From: Desulfatibacillum alkenivorans DSM 16219
Lineage (GTDB): Bacteria; Desulfobacterota; Desulfobacteria; Desulfobacterales; Desulfatibacillaceae
Direction: 5' to 3'
Length of the DNA: 59,185 nt
Assembly: GCF_900142135.1 (NCBI RefSeq)
Contig: NZ_FQZU01000038.1
Location: forward strand, 1-59,185
Each line of letters starts with the position of its first letter. Position 1 is the first letter of the stretch. The notes under the pieces are model-generated. The model was not told the origin of the DNA, made no database searches, and saw only the letters and a program-made list of their open reading frames with translations. A program made the translations under genes and the position numbers. Shown in pieces: positions 1-9,819 of the stretch.

Positions 1-351
1 CTGCGCGGGACCAAGCGCGAGGACGTGGAGCGCGGCCAGGTTGTGACCCATGTGGGCAAAATCAAGCCTTACACCAAGTTCAAGGCGGAAGTGTATGTCC
101 TGAGCAAAGAGGAAGGCGGACGCCACACCCCGTTCTTCACGGGCTACCGTCCCCAGTTTTACTTCCGGACGACGGACGTGACGGGCGTGGTGACCCTGCC
201 TGAAGGCGTGGAAATGGTAATGCCCGGCGACAACGTGGCCATTGAGGCCGAACTGATTACGCCCATCGCCATGGAAAAGGAAGTGCGCTTCGCCATCCGT
301 GAAGGCGGCCGCACCGTGGGCGCCGGCGTCGTTTCCGAAATTATAGAGTAG
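1..351 (+). CDS. tuf: Elongation factor Tu, C-terminal part (5' truncated by window)
   Basis: The frame is open from base 1, so this is the last 116 residues of a GTPase of about 400 residues that delivers aminoacyl-tRNA to the ribosome. The visible part covers the end of domain 2 ([14 protein letters not shown]) and all of domain 3, including the [15 protein letters not shown] segment and the closing [11 protein letters not shown]. The GTP-binding domain lies outside the window. Placement just before rpsJ is the classic str-S10 junction. A GTG at base 25 is internal, not a start. Confidence 0.98.
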   Translation: MRGTKREDVERGQVVTHVGKIKPYTKFKAEVYVLSKEEGGRHTPFFTGYRPQFYFRTTDVTGVVTLPEGVEMVMPGDNVAIEAELITPIAMEKEVRFAIREGGRTVGAGVVSEIIE

Positions 352-370
352 AGGATTACAGGTTTATACC

Positions 371-682
371 ATGTTAATGAATGACAAAATACGGATTCGG
401 CTTAAGGCTTACGACCATAAGCTTCTGGACCAATCAGCCGCTGACATAGTCGATACCGCCAGACGCACTGGGGCCAAGGTTGTGGGGCCCATCCCGCTGC
501 CCACGCGCATCAACAAGTACTGCGTTCTTCGTTCGCCCCACGTGGACAAGAAATCGCGGGAGCAATTCGAGGTAAGGACCCACAAAAGGCTGCTGGACAT
601 TCTGGAACCGACTCAGCAGACCGTGGATGCGCTTATGAAACTGGACCTCTCCCCCGGAGTGGATGTCGAAATCAAGGTGTGA
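371..682 (+). CDS. rpsJ: 30S ribosomal protein S10
   Basis: S10 is a small-subunit head protein that also joins NusB in transcription antitermination. The 103-residue product has the family opening [15 protein letters not shown] and the conserved [22 protein letters not shown] loop near residues 40-65. ATG codons at 371 and 377 are both possible starts; the second gives 101 residues, closer to the usual 102-103. The Shine-Dalgarno is weak. First gene of the S10 block, 19 bases after tuf, so the two may be cotranscribed. Confidence 0.98.
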   Translation: MLMNDKIRIRLKAYDHKLLDQSAADIVDTARRTGAKVVGPIPLPTRINKYCVLRSPHVDKKSREQFEVRTHKRLLDILEPTQQTVDALMKLDLSPGVDVEIKV

Positions 683-780
683 TTCGGGGTACGTCCATAG
701 AAGAATATACTCTCCCGCCGGTCCCGGATCTCATGCCGGGGCGGCGTGGACAGATGTATTAAGTCAGGAAGTGACAGGCC

Positions 781-1416
781 ATGAGCAAAGGATTATTGGG
801 AAAAAAACTGGGGATGACCGGTCTTTTCTCGTCTAACGGGCGCCACATTCCGGTTACGGTGATAGAAGCCGGACCTTGCGTGGTCACCCAGATCAAGACC
901 AAGGACAAAGACGGATACAACGCCCTGCAACTCGGTTTTGGGCCTAAGAAGGAAAGCCATACGAACAAGCCCGAGACCGGGCACTTTGAGAAAAGCGGCG
1001 GAACCGCTTATGTCATGGTCAAGGAATTCGCCGTTGACAATCCCGAAGACTTCGAACTGGGACAGGCCATCTCCACCGAGTTGTTCGCGGTGGGCGAAAA
1101 GATCGACGTCGCCGGCTTGTCCAAAGGGCGCGGTTTTGCAGGCGTCATGAAAAGACACGGCTTCGGCGGCGGCAGAATGACCCACGGCGGCCGCTGTAAA
1201 CGCCGGCCTGGCTCCATCGGCTGCAGCGCCTGGCCTTCCAAGGTCATTAAAGGTAAAAAGCTGCCCGGCCATTACGGAGTGGAACGGAAAACCGTAAGGA
1301 ATCTGGAAATTGTGGATATCCGGGCCGATCAAAATCTCATCCTCCTCAAGGGGGCGGTTCCCGGCGCCAAATCCGGCATGCTGGAGCTGAAGAAGTTGAA
1401 GTTCGGCGGCAAGTAA
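781..1416 (+). CDS. rplC: 50S ribosomal protein L3
   Basis: L3 is an early assembly protein that binds near the 3' end of 23S rRNA and reaches towards the peptidyl transferase centre. The 211-residue product begins with LLGKKLGMTGLF and carries the long basic loop with HGFGGGRMTHGG and CKRRPGSIG around residues 125-150, which is diagnostic. The ATG at 781 follows AGGAAGTGACAGGCC. A 98-base spacer separates it from rpsJ, long for this cluster, with no obvious terminator inside it. Confidence 0.98.
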   Translation: MSKGLLGKKLGMTGLFSSNGRHIPVTVIEAGPCVVTQIKTKDKDGYNALQLGFGPKKESHTNKPETGHFEKSGGTAYVMVKEFAVDNPEDFELGQAISTELFAVGEKIDVAGLSKGRGFAGVMKRHGFGGGRMTHGGRCKRRPGSIGCSAWPSKVIKGKKLPGHYGVERKTVRNLEIVDIRADQNLILLKGAVPGAKSGMLELKKLKFGGK

Positions 1417-1473
1417 ACCAACGGGGCTTGCATTTCTCAGTCCCTTCGCGTGAAAGCGATATGAGGCATAGTT

Positions 1474-2094
1474 ATGGCAAAGGTAGAAGTTTGCAACATG
1501 AGCGGCGAAAAGGTTTCCGAAATTGACCTGGCCGACGAAATTTTTGGAGTGGAAGTAAAGGGCAGCGTGCTCCACGAAGTCGTGGTCATGCAGCTGGCCA
1601 ACCGGCGCGCCGGCACGGTATGCGTCAAGAACCGCTCCGACGTTCGCGGCAGCACACGGAAGCTCTACCGCCAAAAAGGAACAGGCCGCGCAAGAAAAGG
1701 CGACATCAAGTCTCCGGTTCTGAGAGGCGGCGGCGTGGTTTTCGGCCCCCATCCCCGGGACTACTCCTATAAGGTGCCCAAGAAAGTGCGCAAAGCCGCC
1801 CTTAAAATGGCCCTTTCCTCCAAGCTGGCGGACAACAGCTTGAAGGTCGTGGACAACATGGATCTTCCGGAAATCAAGACAAAGGCCTTCGCTGAAGCCA
1901 TGGCGGCCATGGGCGTAGACACCGCCCTCATCGTCACTACAGGCGAAGAAAAGAACCTGGAGCTTTCGGCCAGGAACGTGAAGGGCGTGAAAGTCATGCC
2001 CACCGCCGGTCTGAACGTATATGACATTCTGAAGTACGGCAATCTCATTCTCGCCCAAGGCGCCATCGAAGCCATTGAAGGGAGGTTGCTCTAA
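1474..2094 (+). CDS. rplD: 50S ribosomal protein L4
   Basis: L4 lines the polypeptide exit tunnel; in enterobacteria it also represses its own operon, which cannot be judged here. The 206-residue product shows the core [17 protein letters not shown] and [20 protein letters not shown] near residues 65-105. The TAA stop shares its last A with the ATG of rplW, so the two are probably translationally coupled. Confidence 0.98.
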   Translation: MAKVEVCNMSGEKVSEIDLADEIFGVEVKGSVLHEVVVMQLANRRAGTVCVKNRSDVRGSTRKLYRQKGTGRARKGDIKSPVLRGGGVVFGPHPRDYSYKVPKKVRKAALKMALSSKLADNSLKVVDNMDLPEIKTKAFAEAMAAMGVDTALIVTTGEEKNLELSARNVKGVKVMPTAGLNVYDILKYGNLILAQGAIEAIEGRLL

Positions 2095-2381
2095 TGAACG
2101 CATACGAGATCATCAGACGCCCGGTGGTGACGGAAAAAAGCACCATTCAAAAAGAAGAAAACAACCAGCTCACCTTTGAGGTGGACAAAAAAGCCAACAA
2201 GGTAGAGATCGCCCGGGCCATTGAAAAGATTTTCAAGGTCAAGGTGTTGGACGTGCGGACCTCCACGGTCAACGGCAAGTTCAAACGCCGCGGAAGAGTT
2301 CTGGGCAAACGCCGCGACTGGAAGAAGGCCATGGTCACCCTGGCCCCCGGCGCGCGCATTGATTTCTTCGACGGCGTATAG
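2094..2381 (+). CDS. rplW: 50S ribosomal protein L23
   Basis: L23 sits at the exit of the ribosomal tunnel and is the docking site for trigger factor and SRP. The 95-residue product begins with [14 protein letters not shown] and contains [19 protein letters not shown], both family hallmarks, then the extended loop [17 protein letters not shown]. Length is normal. Its start overlaps the rplD stop by one base. Confidence 0.97.
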   Translation: MNAYEIIRRPVVTEKSTIQKEENNQLTFEVDKKANKVEIARAIEKIFKVKVLDVRTSTVNGKFKRRGRVLGKRRDWKKAMVTLAPGARIDFFDGV

Positions 2382-2455
2382 ACAGGCAAGGTTTTAACTA
2401 GACAGGCATCTTGCCGCAATTTCGGTTGCGGCAAATTCAATTGGGAGGACGACCC

Positions 2456-3283
2456 ATGGCGGTCAGAAAAACAAAACCCACTTCGCCCGGAAGGCGTTTT
2501 CAGGAATTCGGCACCTTTGAGGAAATCACCAAAAAGAAGCCCGAAAAAAGCCTGATCAAGGTGGTCAAGAAAAGCGGCGGCAGGAATGCCAACGGGCGCG
2601 TGACCTGCCGGCATCGCGGGGGAGGATCCCGCAGACAGCTCCGGATTGTGGACTTCAAGCGGAATAAAACCGGCATCCCCGCCAAGGTGGCCGCCATTGA
2701 ATACGATCCCAATCGCGGCGCACGCCTCGCTCTTCTTCATTACGTGGACGGAGAGAAACGTTACATCATCGCCCCGGTCAACCTGACGGTGGGCGATGTG
2801 GTGGAAAGCGGACCCGAAGCCGACATCAAGCCCGGCAACGCGCTTCCCCTCAACAACATCCCTCTGGGCACCCAGATTCATAATGTCGAGTTGAAGGTCG
2901 GCAAAGGCGGACAGATCGTCCGCGGCGCCGGAACCTTTGCGCAATTGGTTGCCAAGGAAGGCAAGTACGCCCAGGTGCGCCTGCCCTCCGGCGAAGTTCG
3001 TCTGGTTCTGCTCAAGTGCATGGCCACCATCGGACAGGTCGGCAACGTGGAGCACGAAAACCTGGCCTTGGGTAAGGCCGGACGCAAGCGTTGGCTCGGC
3101 CGCAGGCCCAGCGTACGCGGCGTGGCAATGAACCCGGTTGACCATCCCATGGGCGGCGGCGAAGGCCGCTCCTCGGGCGGCCGGCATCCTTGCTCTCCCT
3201 GGGGCATGCCCACCAAGGGGTATAAGACCCGGAAGAACAAGACAACCGACAAGTTTATCGTAAGAAAGCGCAATAAACGCTAA
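2456..3283 (+). CDS. rplB: 50S ribosomal protein L2
   Basis: L2 is needed for subunit joining and peptidyl transferase function. The ATG at 2456 is chosen over an upstream in-frame codon at 2411 because it follows GGGAGGACGACCC and gives 275 residues, the usual size. Visible hallmarks are the [12 protein letters not shown] stretch, [20 protein letters not shown] in the middle, and the C-terminal [18 protein letters not shown], which holds the conserved histidine near the peptidyl transferase centre. Confidence 0.98.
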   Translation: MAVRKTKPTSPGRRFQEFGTFEEITKKKPEKSLIKVVKKSGGRNANGRVTCRHRGGGSRRQLRIVDFKRNKTGIPAKVAAIEYDPNRGARLALLHYVDGEKRYIIAPVNLTVGDVVESGPEADIKPGNALPLNNIPLGTQIHNVELKVGKGGQIVRGAGTFAQLVAKEGKYAQVRLPSGEVRLVLLKCMATIGQVGNVEHENLALGKAGRKRWLGRRPSVRGVAMNPVDHPMGGGEGRSSGGRHPCSPWGMPTKGYKTRKNKTTDKFIVRKRNKR

Positions 3284-3305
3284 ATAGCATTCATTAGGAG
3301 TGGTT

Positions 3306-3584
3306 ATGCCTCGGTCATTAAAAAAAGGGCCGTATATCGAGCCGAAGTTATTGAATAAGGTTATGGTTGCCCAGGAAAGCCGCAGCAAAAGGGTTATCCG
3401 CACCTGGTCCCGGCGTTCAACCATAATCCCGGAGATGGTGGGCCTGACCCTGGCTGTGCATAACGGCAAAAAATTTCTCCCGGTGTTCGTGACCGAAAAT
3501 ATGGTCGGCCACAAGCTGGGCGAATTTTCGCCGACAAGGACCTTCTACGGGCACGCCGGAGATAAAAAGACCCGGGGCAAGTAA
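3306..3584 (+). CDS. rpsS: 30S ribosomal protein S19
   Basis: S19 forms a complex with S13 in the head of the small subunit and contacts the A-site finger. The 92-residue product opens with the family signature [12 protein letters not shown] and contains [21 protein letters not shown] and the C-terminal [15 protein letters not shown]. The ATG at 3306 is preferred over a GTG two codons earlier because it matches the universal MPRS start and lies behind AGGAGTGGTT. Confidence 0.97.
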   Translation: MPRSLKKGPYIEPKLLNKVMVAQESRSKRVIRTWSRRSTIIPEMVGLTLAVHNGKKFLPVFVTENMVGHKLGEFSPTRTFYGHAGDKKTRGK

Positions 3585-3611
3585 CAAGGCCCGGAAGAGG
3601 ACTGATTAAAA

Positions 3612-3938
3612 ATGCAAGTTAAAGCGACAGCAAAATACATGCGTGTTTCTCCTCAAAAGGTCCGCAAGGTCGCCGACGCAGTCAAGGGGAAACCGGTGGA
3701 AGCAGGGTTGAACGTATTGCAGTTCATGCCCCAGAAATCCGCAGCCATGATCGCCAAGGTCATCCGTTCAGCAGTGGCCAACGCCGAAGTGGGCGGAGTG
3801 GACGTGGACGACCTGGTCATCAAGGGCGTTACCGCCGATCAAGGGCCCACATTGAAGAGGTTCCGGGCCCGCGCTCAGGGCCGTGGGGCCAGAATCTTAA
3901 AACGCACCAGCCACATTACCGTGGTTTTAGAGCAATGA
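3612..3938 (+). CDS. rplV: 50S ribosomal protein L22
   Basis: L22 lines the exit tunnel; its beta-hairpin is a known site of macrolide-resistance changes. The 108-residue product has [20 protein letters not shown] at the N-terminus and the hairpin [28 protein letters not shown] at the C-terminus. Start ATG at 3612, behind GGAAGAGGACTGATTAAAA. Length is typical and nothing is unusual. Confidence 0.97.
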   Translation: MQVKATAKYMRVSPQKVRKVADAVKGKPVEAGLNVLQFMPQKSAAMIAKVIRSAVANAEVGGVDVDDLVIKGVTADQGPTLKRFRARAQGRGARILKRTSHITVVLEQ

Positions 3939-3960
3939 TGCGCCGCATAAGGAGGAATAC

Positions 3961-4620
3961 GTGGGCCAGAAGGTAAATCCCATAGGATTAAGGCTGGGAA
4001 TCGTCAAGACGTGGGATTCCCGGTGGTATGCTGAAAAGGGAAAGTACGCAGAGTTCATCCGTGAGGATTTCAAACTGCGCAAGTTCCTTAAGAAGAAACT
4101 GCACCACGCCGGCATCTCCAAGATCGAAATCGAGCGCTCCGGCAGGCGTGTGCGTCTGCGCGTCTTTGCAGCCAGGCCCGGTATTGTCATCGGCAAAAAA
4201 GGTTCGGAAATCGAGCAGCTCAAGAAGGAACTGGAAAAGATGGTGGACAACGAAGTCCTCATCGACATCCAGGAGGTGAGGAAGCCGGAACTGGACGCTC
4301 AGCTTGTGGCTGAAAACGTGGCTATGCAGCTGGAACGCCGCGTGGCTTTCCGCCGGGCTATGAAGCGCGGCATCAGCTCCGCCATGCGCTTCGGCGCCCA
4401 GGGCGTGAAGATCATGGCCGCCGGCCGTTTGGGCGGCGCGGAAATGGCCCGCCGGGAATGGTACCGGGAAGGCCGTATGCCCCTGCACACGTTGAGAGCG
4501 GACATCGATTACGGATACACCGAAGCCAACACCACATACGGCGTGATTGGGGTCAAGGTTTTCATCTTCAAGGGCGAGATCCTGAAGAGCGACACGGAAG
4601 CCGCCAATCCTACTGCATAG
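3961..4620 (+). CDS. rpsC: 30S ribosomal protein S3
   Basis: S3 is part of the mRNA entry channel and its helicase activity. The 219-residue product starts at a GTG ([13 protein letters not shown]) five bases after AAGGAGG. It carries the KH domain with [15 protein letters not shown] and the C-terminal domain with [18 protein letters not shown] and [20 protein letters not shown]. The alternative start codon is compensated by the near-perfect ribosome binding site. Confidence 0.98.
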   Translation: MGQKVNPIGLRLGIVKTWDSRWYAEKGKYAEFIREDFKLRKFLKKKLHHAGISKIEIERSGRRVRLRVFAARPGIVIGKKGSEIEQLKKELEKMVDNEVLIDIQEVRKPELDAQLVAENVAMQLERRVAFRRAMKRGISSAMRFGAQGVKIMAAGRLGGAEMARREWYREGRMPLHTLRADIDYGYTEANTTYGVIGVKVFIFKGEILKSDTEAANPTA

Positions 4621-4677
4621 TCGTTGGAATAGTTAACCCACGGCGCAACACTGCCGTGTGATAGGAGTATTTAGGTC

Positions 4678-5085
4678 ATGCTTAGTCCTAAGAAAGTAAA
4701 ACATCGCAAGGTGCAAAAAGGGCGCATGCAGGGAGTGGCCCGCAGGGGCGGCGTCCTGAATTTCGGGCAGTTCGGGCTCCAGGCGTTGGAATGCGGATAC
4801 ATTACCAACCGCCAGATCGAAGCCGCTCGTATCGCCATGACGCGCCACGTGAAGAGGGGCGGCAAAATCTGGATCCGAATCTTTCCGGACAAGCCCTTCA
4901 CCAAAAAGCCCGCCGAAGTCCGGATGGGTAAAGGTAAAGGCGCCCCGGAAGGCTGGGTGGCCGTGATCAAGCCAGGCAAAATTCTGTACGAAATGGACGG
5001 CGTTTCCTACGAACTGGCTGCCGAGGCTCTGCGCCTTGCCGCGCATAAGCTGCCTATCAAGACCAAGATTGTGGCACGGAGCTAA
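4678..5085 (+). CDS. rplP: 50S ribosomal protein L16
   Basis: L16 organises the A-site tRNA binding region of the large subunit. The 135-residue product begins [19 protein letters not shown] and has [15 protein letters not shown]-like and [20 protein letters not shown] motifs, matching the family over its whole length. ATG at 4678 lies behind TAGGAGTATTTAGGTC. rpmC follows after two bases. Confidence 0.97.
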   Translation: MLSPKKVKHRKVQKGRMQGVARRGGVLNFGQFGLQALECGYITNRQIEAARIAMTRHVKRGGKIWIRIFPDKPFTKKPAEVRMGKGKGAPEGWVAVIKPGKILYEMDGVSYELAAEALRLAAHKLPIKTKIVARS

Positions 5086-5087
5086 TC

Positions 5088-5276
5088 ATGAAGGCAAAAG
5101 AAATTAGAGAAATGGGAGCGGATGAAATCCGCCGCAAAATAGATGACAGCACCCAGGAGATGTTCAATCTTCGGTTTCAGCATGCCACGGGCCAGTTGGA
5201 AAACACCGCCCGGCTGAATAAAGCCAAGAAGGAAGTCGCCCGGTTGAAGACTATTTTGAAGGAAGTGGAACAATAA
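5088..5276 (+). CDS. rpmC: 50S ribosomal protein L29
   Basis: L29 is a small two-helix protein next to L23 at the tunnel exit. The 62-residue product [20 protein letters not shown] continues with the hallmark LFNLRFQ-like stretch [19 protein letters not shown] and a helical Lys/Glu-rich end. It starts two bases after rplP; its ribosome binding site (CACGGAG) lies inside the end of rplP. Confidence 0.96.
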   Translation: MKAKEIREMGADEIRRKIDDSTQEMFNLRFQHATGQLENTARLNKAKKEVARLKTILKEVEQ

Positions 5277-5305
5277 CCCTTTTCAGGCATACGGGTTTGC
5301 GGACT

Positions 5306-5563
5306 ATGAAGGAACGAGGAAGTAAGAAAAGGATGGTGGGGACGGTTGTTAGCGACCGCATGGATAAAACGGTCGTAGTCCTGATCGAGAGAACCGTAAA
5401 GCACCCCCTCTACAAAAAATACATCAAGAGGCGCGCCCGTTACTCGGCCCATGACGAGTCCAATAGCTGCGGCATGGGAGACTTGGTTCAAATTACGGAA
5501 TCCCGGCCGCTGTCCAAGACCAAACGGTGGCGAGTGACCCAGATTCTGGAAAAGGCGGTCTAG
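5306..5563 (+). CDS. rpsQ: 30S ribosomal protein S17
   Basis: S17 is a primary binder of 16S rRNA with an OB fold. The 85-residue product contains [20 protein letters not shown] and [20 protein letters not shown], then the characteristic [23 protein letters not shown] at 5306 gives the family N-terminus; an in-frame TTG at 5297 would add three residues. Neither has a strong Shine-Dalgarno, so the exact start is uncertain. Confidence 0.96.
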   Translation: MKERGSKKRMVGTVVSDRMDKTVVVLIERTVKHPLYKKYIKRRARYSAHDESNSCGMGDLVQITESRPLSKTKRWRVTQILEKAV

Positions 5564-5579
5564 TTAAAGGGGTGATGAA

Positions 5580-5948
5580 ATGATTCAGGCAGAAACCAGG
5601 CTAACGGTTGCTGACAACTCAGGGGCCAAAGTGCTCGGCTGCATCAAGGTTCTGGGCGGCTCCAAACGCCGGTACGCATCGGTGGGAGACATCATTGTGG
5701 TCTCCGTGAAGGAAGCCATTCCCAATTCCAAGGTGAAGAAGGGCGATGTTATGAAAGCCGTGATCGTTCGGACCAAGAAGGAAATCCGTCGTCCCGACGG
5801 AACCTACATCCGGTTTGACGACAACTCCGCGGTTTTGATCAATGCGACGAAAGAACCTATCGGCACCCGTATCTTCGGGCCCGTCGCCAGGGAGCTTCGT
5901 GCAAAAAGATTTATGAAAATCATTTCGCTGGCGCCGGAAGTGTTATAA
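5580..5948 (+). CDS. rplN: 50S ribosomal protein L14
   Basis: L14 forms part of an intersubunit bridge. The 122-residue product begins [20 protein letters not shown] and contains [20 protein letters not shown] and the terminal [20 protein letters not shown], all invariant family segments. ATG at 5580 lies behind AAAGGGGTGATGAA. Length is exactly typical. Confidence 0.98.
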   Translation: MIQAETRLTVADNSGAKVLGCIKVLGGSKRRYASVGDIIVVSVKEAIPNSKVKKGDVMKAVIVRTKKEIRRPDGTYIRFDDNSAVLINATKEPIGTRIFGPVARELRAKRFMKIISLAPEVL

Positions 5949-5982
5949 TTCGGTCAAGGGCGACGCAGGAGAGGCCAAGAAA

Positions 5983-6306
5983 ATGAACAAGGCTTGCCCC
6001 ATTAAAAAAGGCGACAGGGTCAAAGTCATTGCCGGCAGAGAAAAAGGCAAAGTAGGCAATGTGCTCAGGGTCCTGGCAGATAAAGAGAAGGTTATTGTCG
6101 AGAATTTGAATCTGGTCAAACGGCACCAAAAACCCGGCGGAATGACCAAGCAGGGCGGCATCATTGATATGGAGGCCCCGCTTCATTGGTCCAACGTCAT
6201 GGTAATGTGCGAGAAGTGCGTGGCCCCTGTTCGCGCGGCCAACCGGGTGTTGGAAGACGGAAAAAAAGTCCGGGTTTGCCCCAAGTGCAACGAACCTTTG
6301 GGCTAA
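5983..6306 (+). CDS. rplX: 50S ribosomal protein L24 with zinc-ribbon tail
   Basis: L24 starts large-subunit assembly. The 107-residue product carries the KOW motif ([20 protein letters not shown]) near residues 7-30 and [20 protein letters not shown]. The C-terminus has two CxxC pairs (CEKC and CPKC) about 23 residues apart, a likely zinc ribbon found in some L24 lineages and reduced in others. ATG at 5983 follows CAGGAGAGGCCAAGAAA. Confidence 0.97.
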   Translation: MNKACPIKKGDRVKVIAGREKGKVGNVLRVLADKEKVIVENLNLVKRHQKPGGMTKQGGIIDMEAPLHWSNVMVMCEKCVAPVRAANRVLEDGKKVRVCPKCNEPLG

Positions 6307-6331
6307 GACGCCGGTTGGCGGAGGAATAAAG

Positions 6332-6871
6332 ATGTCAACTTTGAGGACGGAATATTTAGAAAACGTGGCGCCTAAGCTGCAGGAGGAGTTCGGCTACTCC
6401 AACGCAATGCAGATTCCCCGCCTCTCCAAAGTGGTCCTGAACATGGGCCTGGGAGAAGCGATCCAGAACAACAAGATTCTGGAAGGCGCCGTCGACGAAC
6501 TCACCTTGATCTCCGGGCAAAAGCCCGTAGTGACCAAGGCGAAAAAATCCATCGCCGCTTTCAAGCTCAGGGAAGGCATGCCCATCGGCGTGACCGCCAC
6601 CCTGCGCCGGGACAGGATGTACGACTTCCTGAACAAGCTGGTGAACGTCACACTGCCCCGCGTCCGCGACTTTCGGGGGATTTCCCCCAAAGCCTTCGAC
6701 GGCAGGGGAAATTACACCCTTGGCATCAGGGAGCAGATCATCTTCCCTGAGATCAATTACGACAGGATTGACAAGGTCAAGGGCTTGAACATTACCATAG
6801 TCACAACGGCCAAGACCGACGACGAAGGGCGGAGGTTGCTGACGCTCTTGGGAATGCCGTTCAGAAAGTAG
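6332..6871 (+). CDS. rplE: 50S ribosomal protein L5
   Basis: L5 binds 5S rRNA in the central protuberance. The 179-residue product shows [19 protein letters not shown], the TGQKP-equivalent [20 protein letters not shown], and [20 protein letters not shown], followed by the IIFPEINYD segment. ATG at 6332 is placed after GGAGGAATAAAG. It ends 39 bases before rpsN. Confidence 0.98.
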   Translation: MSTLRTEYLENVAPKLQEEFGYSNAMQIPRLSKVVLNMGLGEAIQNNKILEGAVDELTLISGQKPVVTKAKKSIAAFKLREGMPIGVTATLRRDRMYDFLNKLVNVTLPRVRDFRGISPKAFDGRGNYTLGIREQIIFPEINYDRIDKVKGLNITIVTTAKTDDEGRRLLTLLGMPFRK

Positions 6872-6910
6872 TTGACCGGCATAGCCGACGGTCAATCCAA
6901 GGAGGTAGTT

Positions 6911-7096
6911 TTGGCAAGGAAATCCCTTTGTGTAAAAGCGCAGCGCAAACCAAAGTTCAAGGTCAGGACCTACAACAGATGTCCTTTGTGCGGTAGGCCC
7001 AGAGGCTACATGCGGAAATTTGGCATTTGCAGGATCTGCTTTCGGAACATGGCTTCCGAAGGATTGCTTCCTGGCGTGATCAAATCGAGTTGGTAA
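6911..7096 (+). CDS. rpsN: 30S ribosomal protein S14, zinc-binding type Z
   Basis: S14 helps assemble the small-subunit head. This is the short 61-residue zinc form with two CxxC pairs (CPLC and CRIC) flanking [12 protein letters not shown]. The start is a TTG at 6911 directly behind AAGGAGGTAGTT. Reading from the frame's first possible codon at 6872 would add 13 residues foreign to the family. Keeping the Zn-dependent form without a visible second copy suggests no zinc-sparing swap in this region. Confidence 0.96.
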   Translation: MARKSLCVKAQRKPKFKVRTYNRCPLCGRPRGYMRKFGICRICFRNMASEGLLPGVIKSSW

Positions 7097-7171
7097 ACTG
7101 CACTTGTGCCAAAAGCCCATACCCGGGAAAAGGTCCCGGAAGTATGTTGTTAATGATAACGGAGAGGTTTG

Positions 7172-7570
7172 ATGGGAATGACAGATCCATTGGCGGACAT
7201 GCTCACCAGAATCCGGAATGGCGTTAAAGCCCGGTTTACTCAGGTGGACATCCCTGCCTCTAATGTAAAAATTGACGTGGCCAGGGTTCTGAAAGATGAA
7301 GGCTTCATCAAGAACTATAAGGTCATCAAGGACGACAAGCAGGGCATTTTGCGCGTGTACCTCAAGTATGGGCCCAGCCAGACCCCAGTTATTTACGGGA
7401 TCGAACGGGTCAGCCGCCCAGGTCGCCGAGTCTATTTGAAGGCCAAGGATGTCAAGCCTGTCCTTCACGGCATGGGCAGCGCCATTCTCACCACGTCCCA
7501 GGGCGTAATGACCGACCGCGAGGCTAGGATTAAGAACGTGGGCGGTGAGGTGATCTGCAAAGTCTGGTAA
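7172..7570 (+). CDS. rpsH: 30S ribosomal protein S8
   Basis: S8 is a central-domain 16S rRNA binder; in E. coli it is the spc operon repressor. The 132-residue product begins MGMTDPLADMLTRIRNG and ends with the family tail STSxG-like LTTSQGVMTDREARIKNVGGEVICKVW. Possible starts are TTG 7169, ATG 7172 and ATG 7178; 7172 fits the family N-terminus and lies behind GGAGAGG. Confidence 0.97.
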   Translation: MGMTDPLADMLTRIRNGVKARFTQVDIPASNVKIDVARVLKDEGFIKNYKVIKDDKQGILRVYLKYGPSQTPVIYGIERVSRPGRRVYLKAKDVKPVLHGMGSAILTTSQGVMTDREARIKNVGGEVICKVW

Positions 7571-7682
7571 TGTCTTTTATCTCAAACATAAAAGGCCGCC
7601 GGATACTAGTATGGCCCGACGCTGTGCGTCATATGAGAAACAATAACCCAGGTTGCGGTTTCAATTGTTCAAGGAGTTTGCA

Positions 7683-8219
7683 ATGTCCCGGGTAGGAAAA
7701 AAGCCGATTCCAATACCGGCAAAAACGAAAGTTACCGTGTCCAACGGCATGGTGACCGTTCAGGGAGAGAAGGGCAAGCTGGAACGCCCCCTGCACCCTG
7801 ACGTAGAATTGAAGATAGAAGGCGACGAGATCACGGTTGTGCCCGTGGTTGAGAGACGGAAAATCACGGCGGTGCAAGGTCTTGTACGCAGCCTGGTCGC
7901 CAACATGGTCACCGGAGTGAGCACAGGTTTCAAGCGGGTTCTGGAAGTGAACGGCATTGGTTACAAGGCCGAACTGAACGGCCAGACCTTGAACCTGACC
8001 CTGGGCTTCTCCCACCCGGTGGATTTTCCTTTGCCCCAAGGCATTACCGCCGAGGTGGATAAAAAGAACAACATCACCTTGGAAGGCATCGACAATGAGC
8101 TGCTGGGACAGACCGCGGCTTCCATTCGGGCCTTAAGGCCGCCTGAGCCTTACAAGGGCAAGGGAATCAAGTACGCTGAAGAGCGCATCATTCGCAAGGC
8201 AGGTAAAACCGGCGCTTAG
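7683..8219 (+). CDS. rplF: 50S ribosomal protein L6
   Basis: L6 lies near the GTPase-associated centre. The 178-residue product begins MSRVGKKPIPIPAKTKV and ends with RPPEPYKGKGIKYAEERI plus the Arg/Lys-rich tail, both diagnostic. The ATG at 7683 is preceded by AAGGAGTTTGCA and gives the normal length; the frame stays open 30 bases upstream but that extension is not conserved. A 112-base spacer before it is the longest in the spc part. Confidence 0.97.
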   Translation: MSRVGKKPIPIPAKTKVTVSNGMVTVQGEKGKLERPLHPDVELKIEGDEITVVPVVERRKITAVQGLVRSLVANMVTGVSTGFKRVLEVNGIGYKAELNGQTLNLTLGFSHPVDFPLPQGITAEVDKKNNITLEGIDNELLGQTAASIRALRPPEPYKGKGIKYAEERIIRKAGKTGA

Positions 8220-8270
8220 CGCGCGGTAATCTTGCCCCAAACTTTTAATGCGAAATATTGGGTAAAAGTC

Positions 8271-8639
8271 ATGGCAAAACCGAGTAAGAAAAACAGAACC
8301 CACGAAAAACGCAAGGTGAGGGTCCGCAAGAAATTGTTCGGAACCCAGGATCGCCCCAGGCTGTCGGTTTTTCGTAGCGCCAAGCACATATACGCGCAGG
8401 TGATTATTGACGAGACCGGCCAGACCATTGCCGGCGCCTCTACCCTGGACAAAGAAGCCAAGGACAAGGGCGGCTTTGAGAACAAGGTCGAGGCGGCCAA
8501 GTTCGTGGGCAAGCTCGTCGCCCAAAGGGCCAAGGAAAAGGGTGTGACCAAAGTGGTATTTGACCGGAATGGCTTCCTGTACCATGGTCGCGTGAAGGCA
8601 GTGTCCACCGGCGCCCGCGATGGCGGGTTGGAATTTTAG
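8271..8639 (+). CDS. rplR: 50S ribosomal protein L18
   Basis: L18 binds 5S rRNA with L5 and L25. The 122-residue product [20 protein letters not shown] continues with [20 protein letters not shown], and ends with [20 protein letters not shown] and GARDGGLEF, the standard tail. An ATG at 8271 is chosen over an earlier in-frame codon at 8232 because it gives the family N-terminus. The Shine-Dalgarno is weak (GGGTAAAAGTC). Confidence 0.97.
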   Translation: MAKPSKKNRTHEKRKVRVRKKLFGTQDRPRLSVFRSAKHIYAQVIIDETGQTIAGASTLDKEAKDKGGFENKVEAAKFVGKLVAQRAKEKGVTKVVFDRNGFLYHGRVKAVSTGARDGGLEF

Positions 8640-8656
8640 GCCAAGGAGATTGGGTC

Positions 8657-9160
8657 TTGCAGAAACAACAGGAAAGAGACGAAAAAGAATTTATCGATAA
8701 AGTGGTGCACATCAGCCGTGTGGCCAAGGTCGTCAAGGGCGGCCGCCGTTTCTCCTTCTCCGCCGTAGTGGTGGTGGGAGACGGCGAAGGCAGAGTGGGC
8801 AGCGGCCTGGGCAAGGCCGGGGAAGTACCCGAAGCCATCCGCAAGGGCGTGGAAGCAGCCAAGCGCTCCATGGTTCGGATCCCCGTGGTCAACCAGACCA
8901 TCCCCTTTGAGGTCGTGGGACGCTTCGGAGCCGGCAAGGTGCTCTTGAAGCCCGCCAGGCCCGGTACAGGCGTGATCGCCGGCGGCGCCGTACGCGCCGT
9001 GTTGGAAGCGGCCGGCATCGGTAACATCCTTACCAAGTGCCAGGGCTCCCACAACCCGCACAATGTGGTGAAGGCTACGATTGAAGGCCTGAAATCTCTG
9101 GAAACCCGGGAGGCTGTGGCGGCCCGGCGGGGCGTGAGTCCTGAAACTCTGATGCCCTAA
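8657..9160 (+). CDS. rpsE: 30S ribosomal protein S5
   Basis: S5 takes part in decoding fidelity and the mRNA entry channel. The 167-residue product starts at TTG 8657, nine bases after AAGGAG. It has the double-stranded RNA-binding N-domain ([40 protein letters not shown]) and the C-domain with [20 protein letters not shown]. It is the second of three TTG-initiated small-subunit genes in this cluster. Confidence 0.97.
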   Translation: MQKQQERDEKEFIDKVVHISRVAKVVKGGRRFSFSAVVVVGDGEGRVGSGLGKAGEVPEAIRKGVEAAKRSMVRIPVVNQTIPFEVVGRFGAGKVLLKPARPGTGVIAGGAVRAVLEAAGIGNILTKCQGSHNPHNVVKATIEGLKSLETREAVAARRGVSPETLMP

Positions 9161-9190
9161 TCAGGCCTTAGCAAGGACAAGGGAAGAACG

Positions 9191-9370
9191 ATGAAGCAGA
9201 AAATCAAGGTGACGCTGGTCAAGAGTATGATAGCCAGACCCGAAAAGCACCGGAAAGTCCTGCGCGGCATGGGTCTCACCAAATTGAATAAAACCGTGGA
9301 ACTGGAAGACACTCCGTGCATTCGCGGCATGATCCACAAAGTTTCGCATCTGGTTTCAGTTAAGGAGTAG
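9191..9370 (+). CDS. rpmD: 50S ribosomal protein L30
   Basis: A 59-residue reading frame between rpsE and rplO. It starts [20 protein letters not shown], contains [20 protein letters not shown] and ends [13 protein letters not shown]. These are the L30 signatures: the VTLVKS strand, the R-GLG/MGL turn and the H-V-V/LxV end. The ATG at 9191 follows AAGGGAAGAACG. Position between S5 and L15 is canonical. Confidence 0.96.
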   Translation: MKQKIKVTLVKSMIARPEKHRKVLRGMGLTKLNKTVELEDTPCIRGMIHKVSHLVSVKE

Positions 9371-9375
9371 CAGGC

Positions 9376-9816
9376 ATGAAGCTCAACGAACTCTCCCCCC
9401 CTAAAGGGGCGCGGACAGCAAAAAAACGCAAGGGCCGCGGCCCTGGATCCGGCCTGGGGAAAACCGCAGGCAAGGGACACAAAGGCCAGAAAGCCCGTTC
9501 CGGCGGCGGTGTGCGTCCAGGTTTTGAAGGCGGCCAGATGCCTGTGCATCGCCGGCTGCCCAAACGTGGGTTTTGCAACATTTTCGCCAAAAAAATCGCC
9601 GCGGTCAACGTTCGCGATTTGGCCCGTTTTGAAGCCAACTCTGTGGTGGACGCCGCCGCATTAAGAGAGGCCAGGCTGATTTCCGGCAAGGTGGACGGGG
9701 TCAAGATCCTGGGTCATGGTGAAATCACCCAGGCCCTGACCGTCAAAGCGGACCAATGGAGCGAGTCGGCCAAAGCAAAAATCGAAAAGGCCGGCGGGAA
9801 GATCGAGGCAGCTTAA
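9376..9816 (+). CDS. rplO: 50S ribosomal protein L15
   Basis: L15 is a late assembly protein that threads a long basic extension into 23S rRNA. The 146-residue product begins with [20 protein letters not shown] and continues with [20 protein letters not shown] and [18 protein letters not shown], the family signature. The C-terminal globular part is less conserved, as usual. ATG at 9376 lies behind AAGGAGTAGCAGGC; secY starts three bases after its stop. Confidence 0.97.
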   Translation: MKLNELSPPKGARTAKKRKGRGPGSGLGKTAGKGHKGQKARSGGGVRPGFEGGQMPVHRRLPKRGFCNIFAKKIAAVNVRDLARFEANSVVDAAALREARLISGKVDGVKILGHGEITQALTVKADQWSESAKAKIEKAGGKIEAA

Positions 9817-9819
9817 ATT

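Noticed and set aside
793-2103. 436-codon minus-strand frame across rplC and rplD
   Set aside because: Antisense shadow of two certain ribosomal genes; GC-rich third positions keep the opposite frame open. The same holds for 2147-3514, 6356-7468 and 9862-11295.
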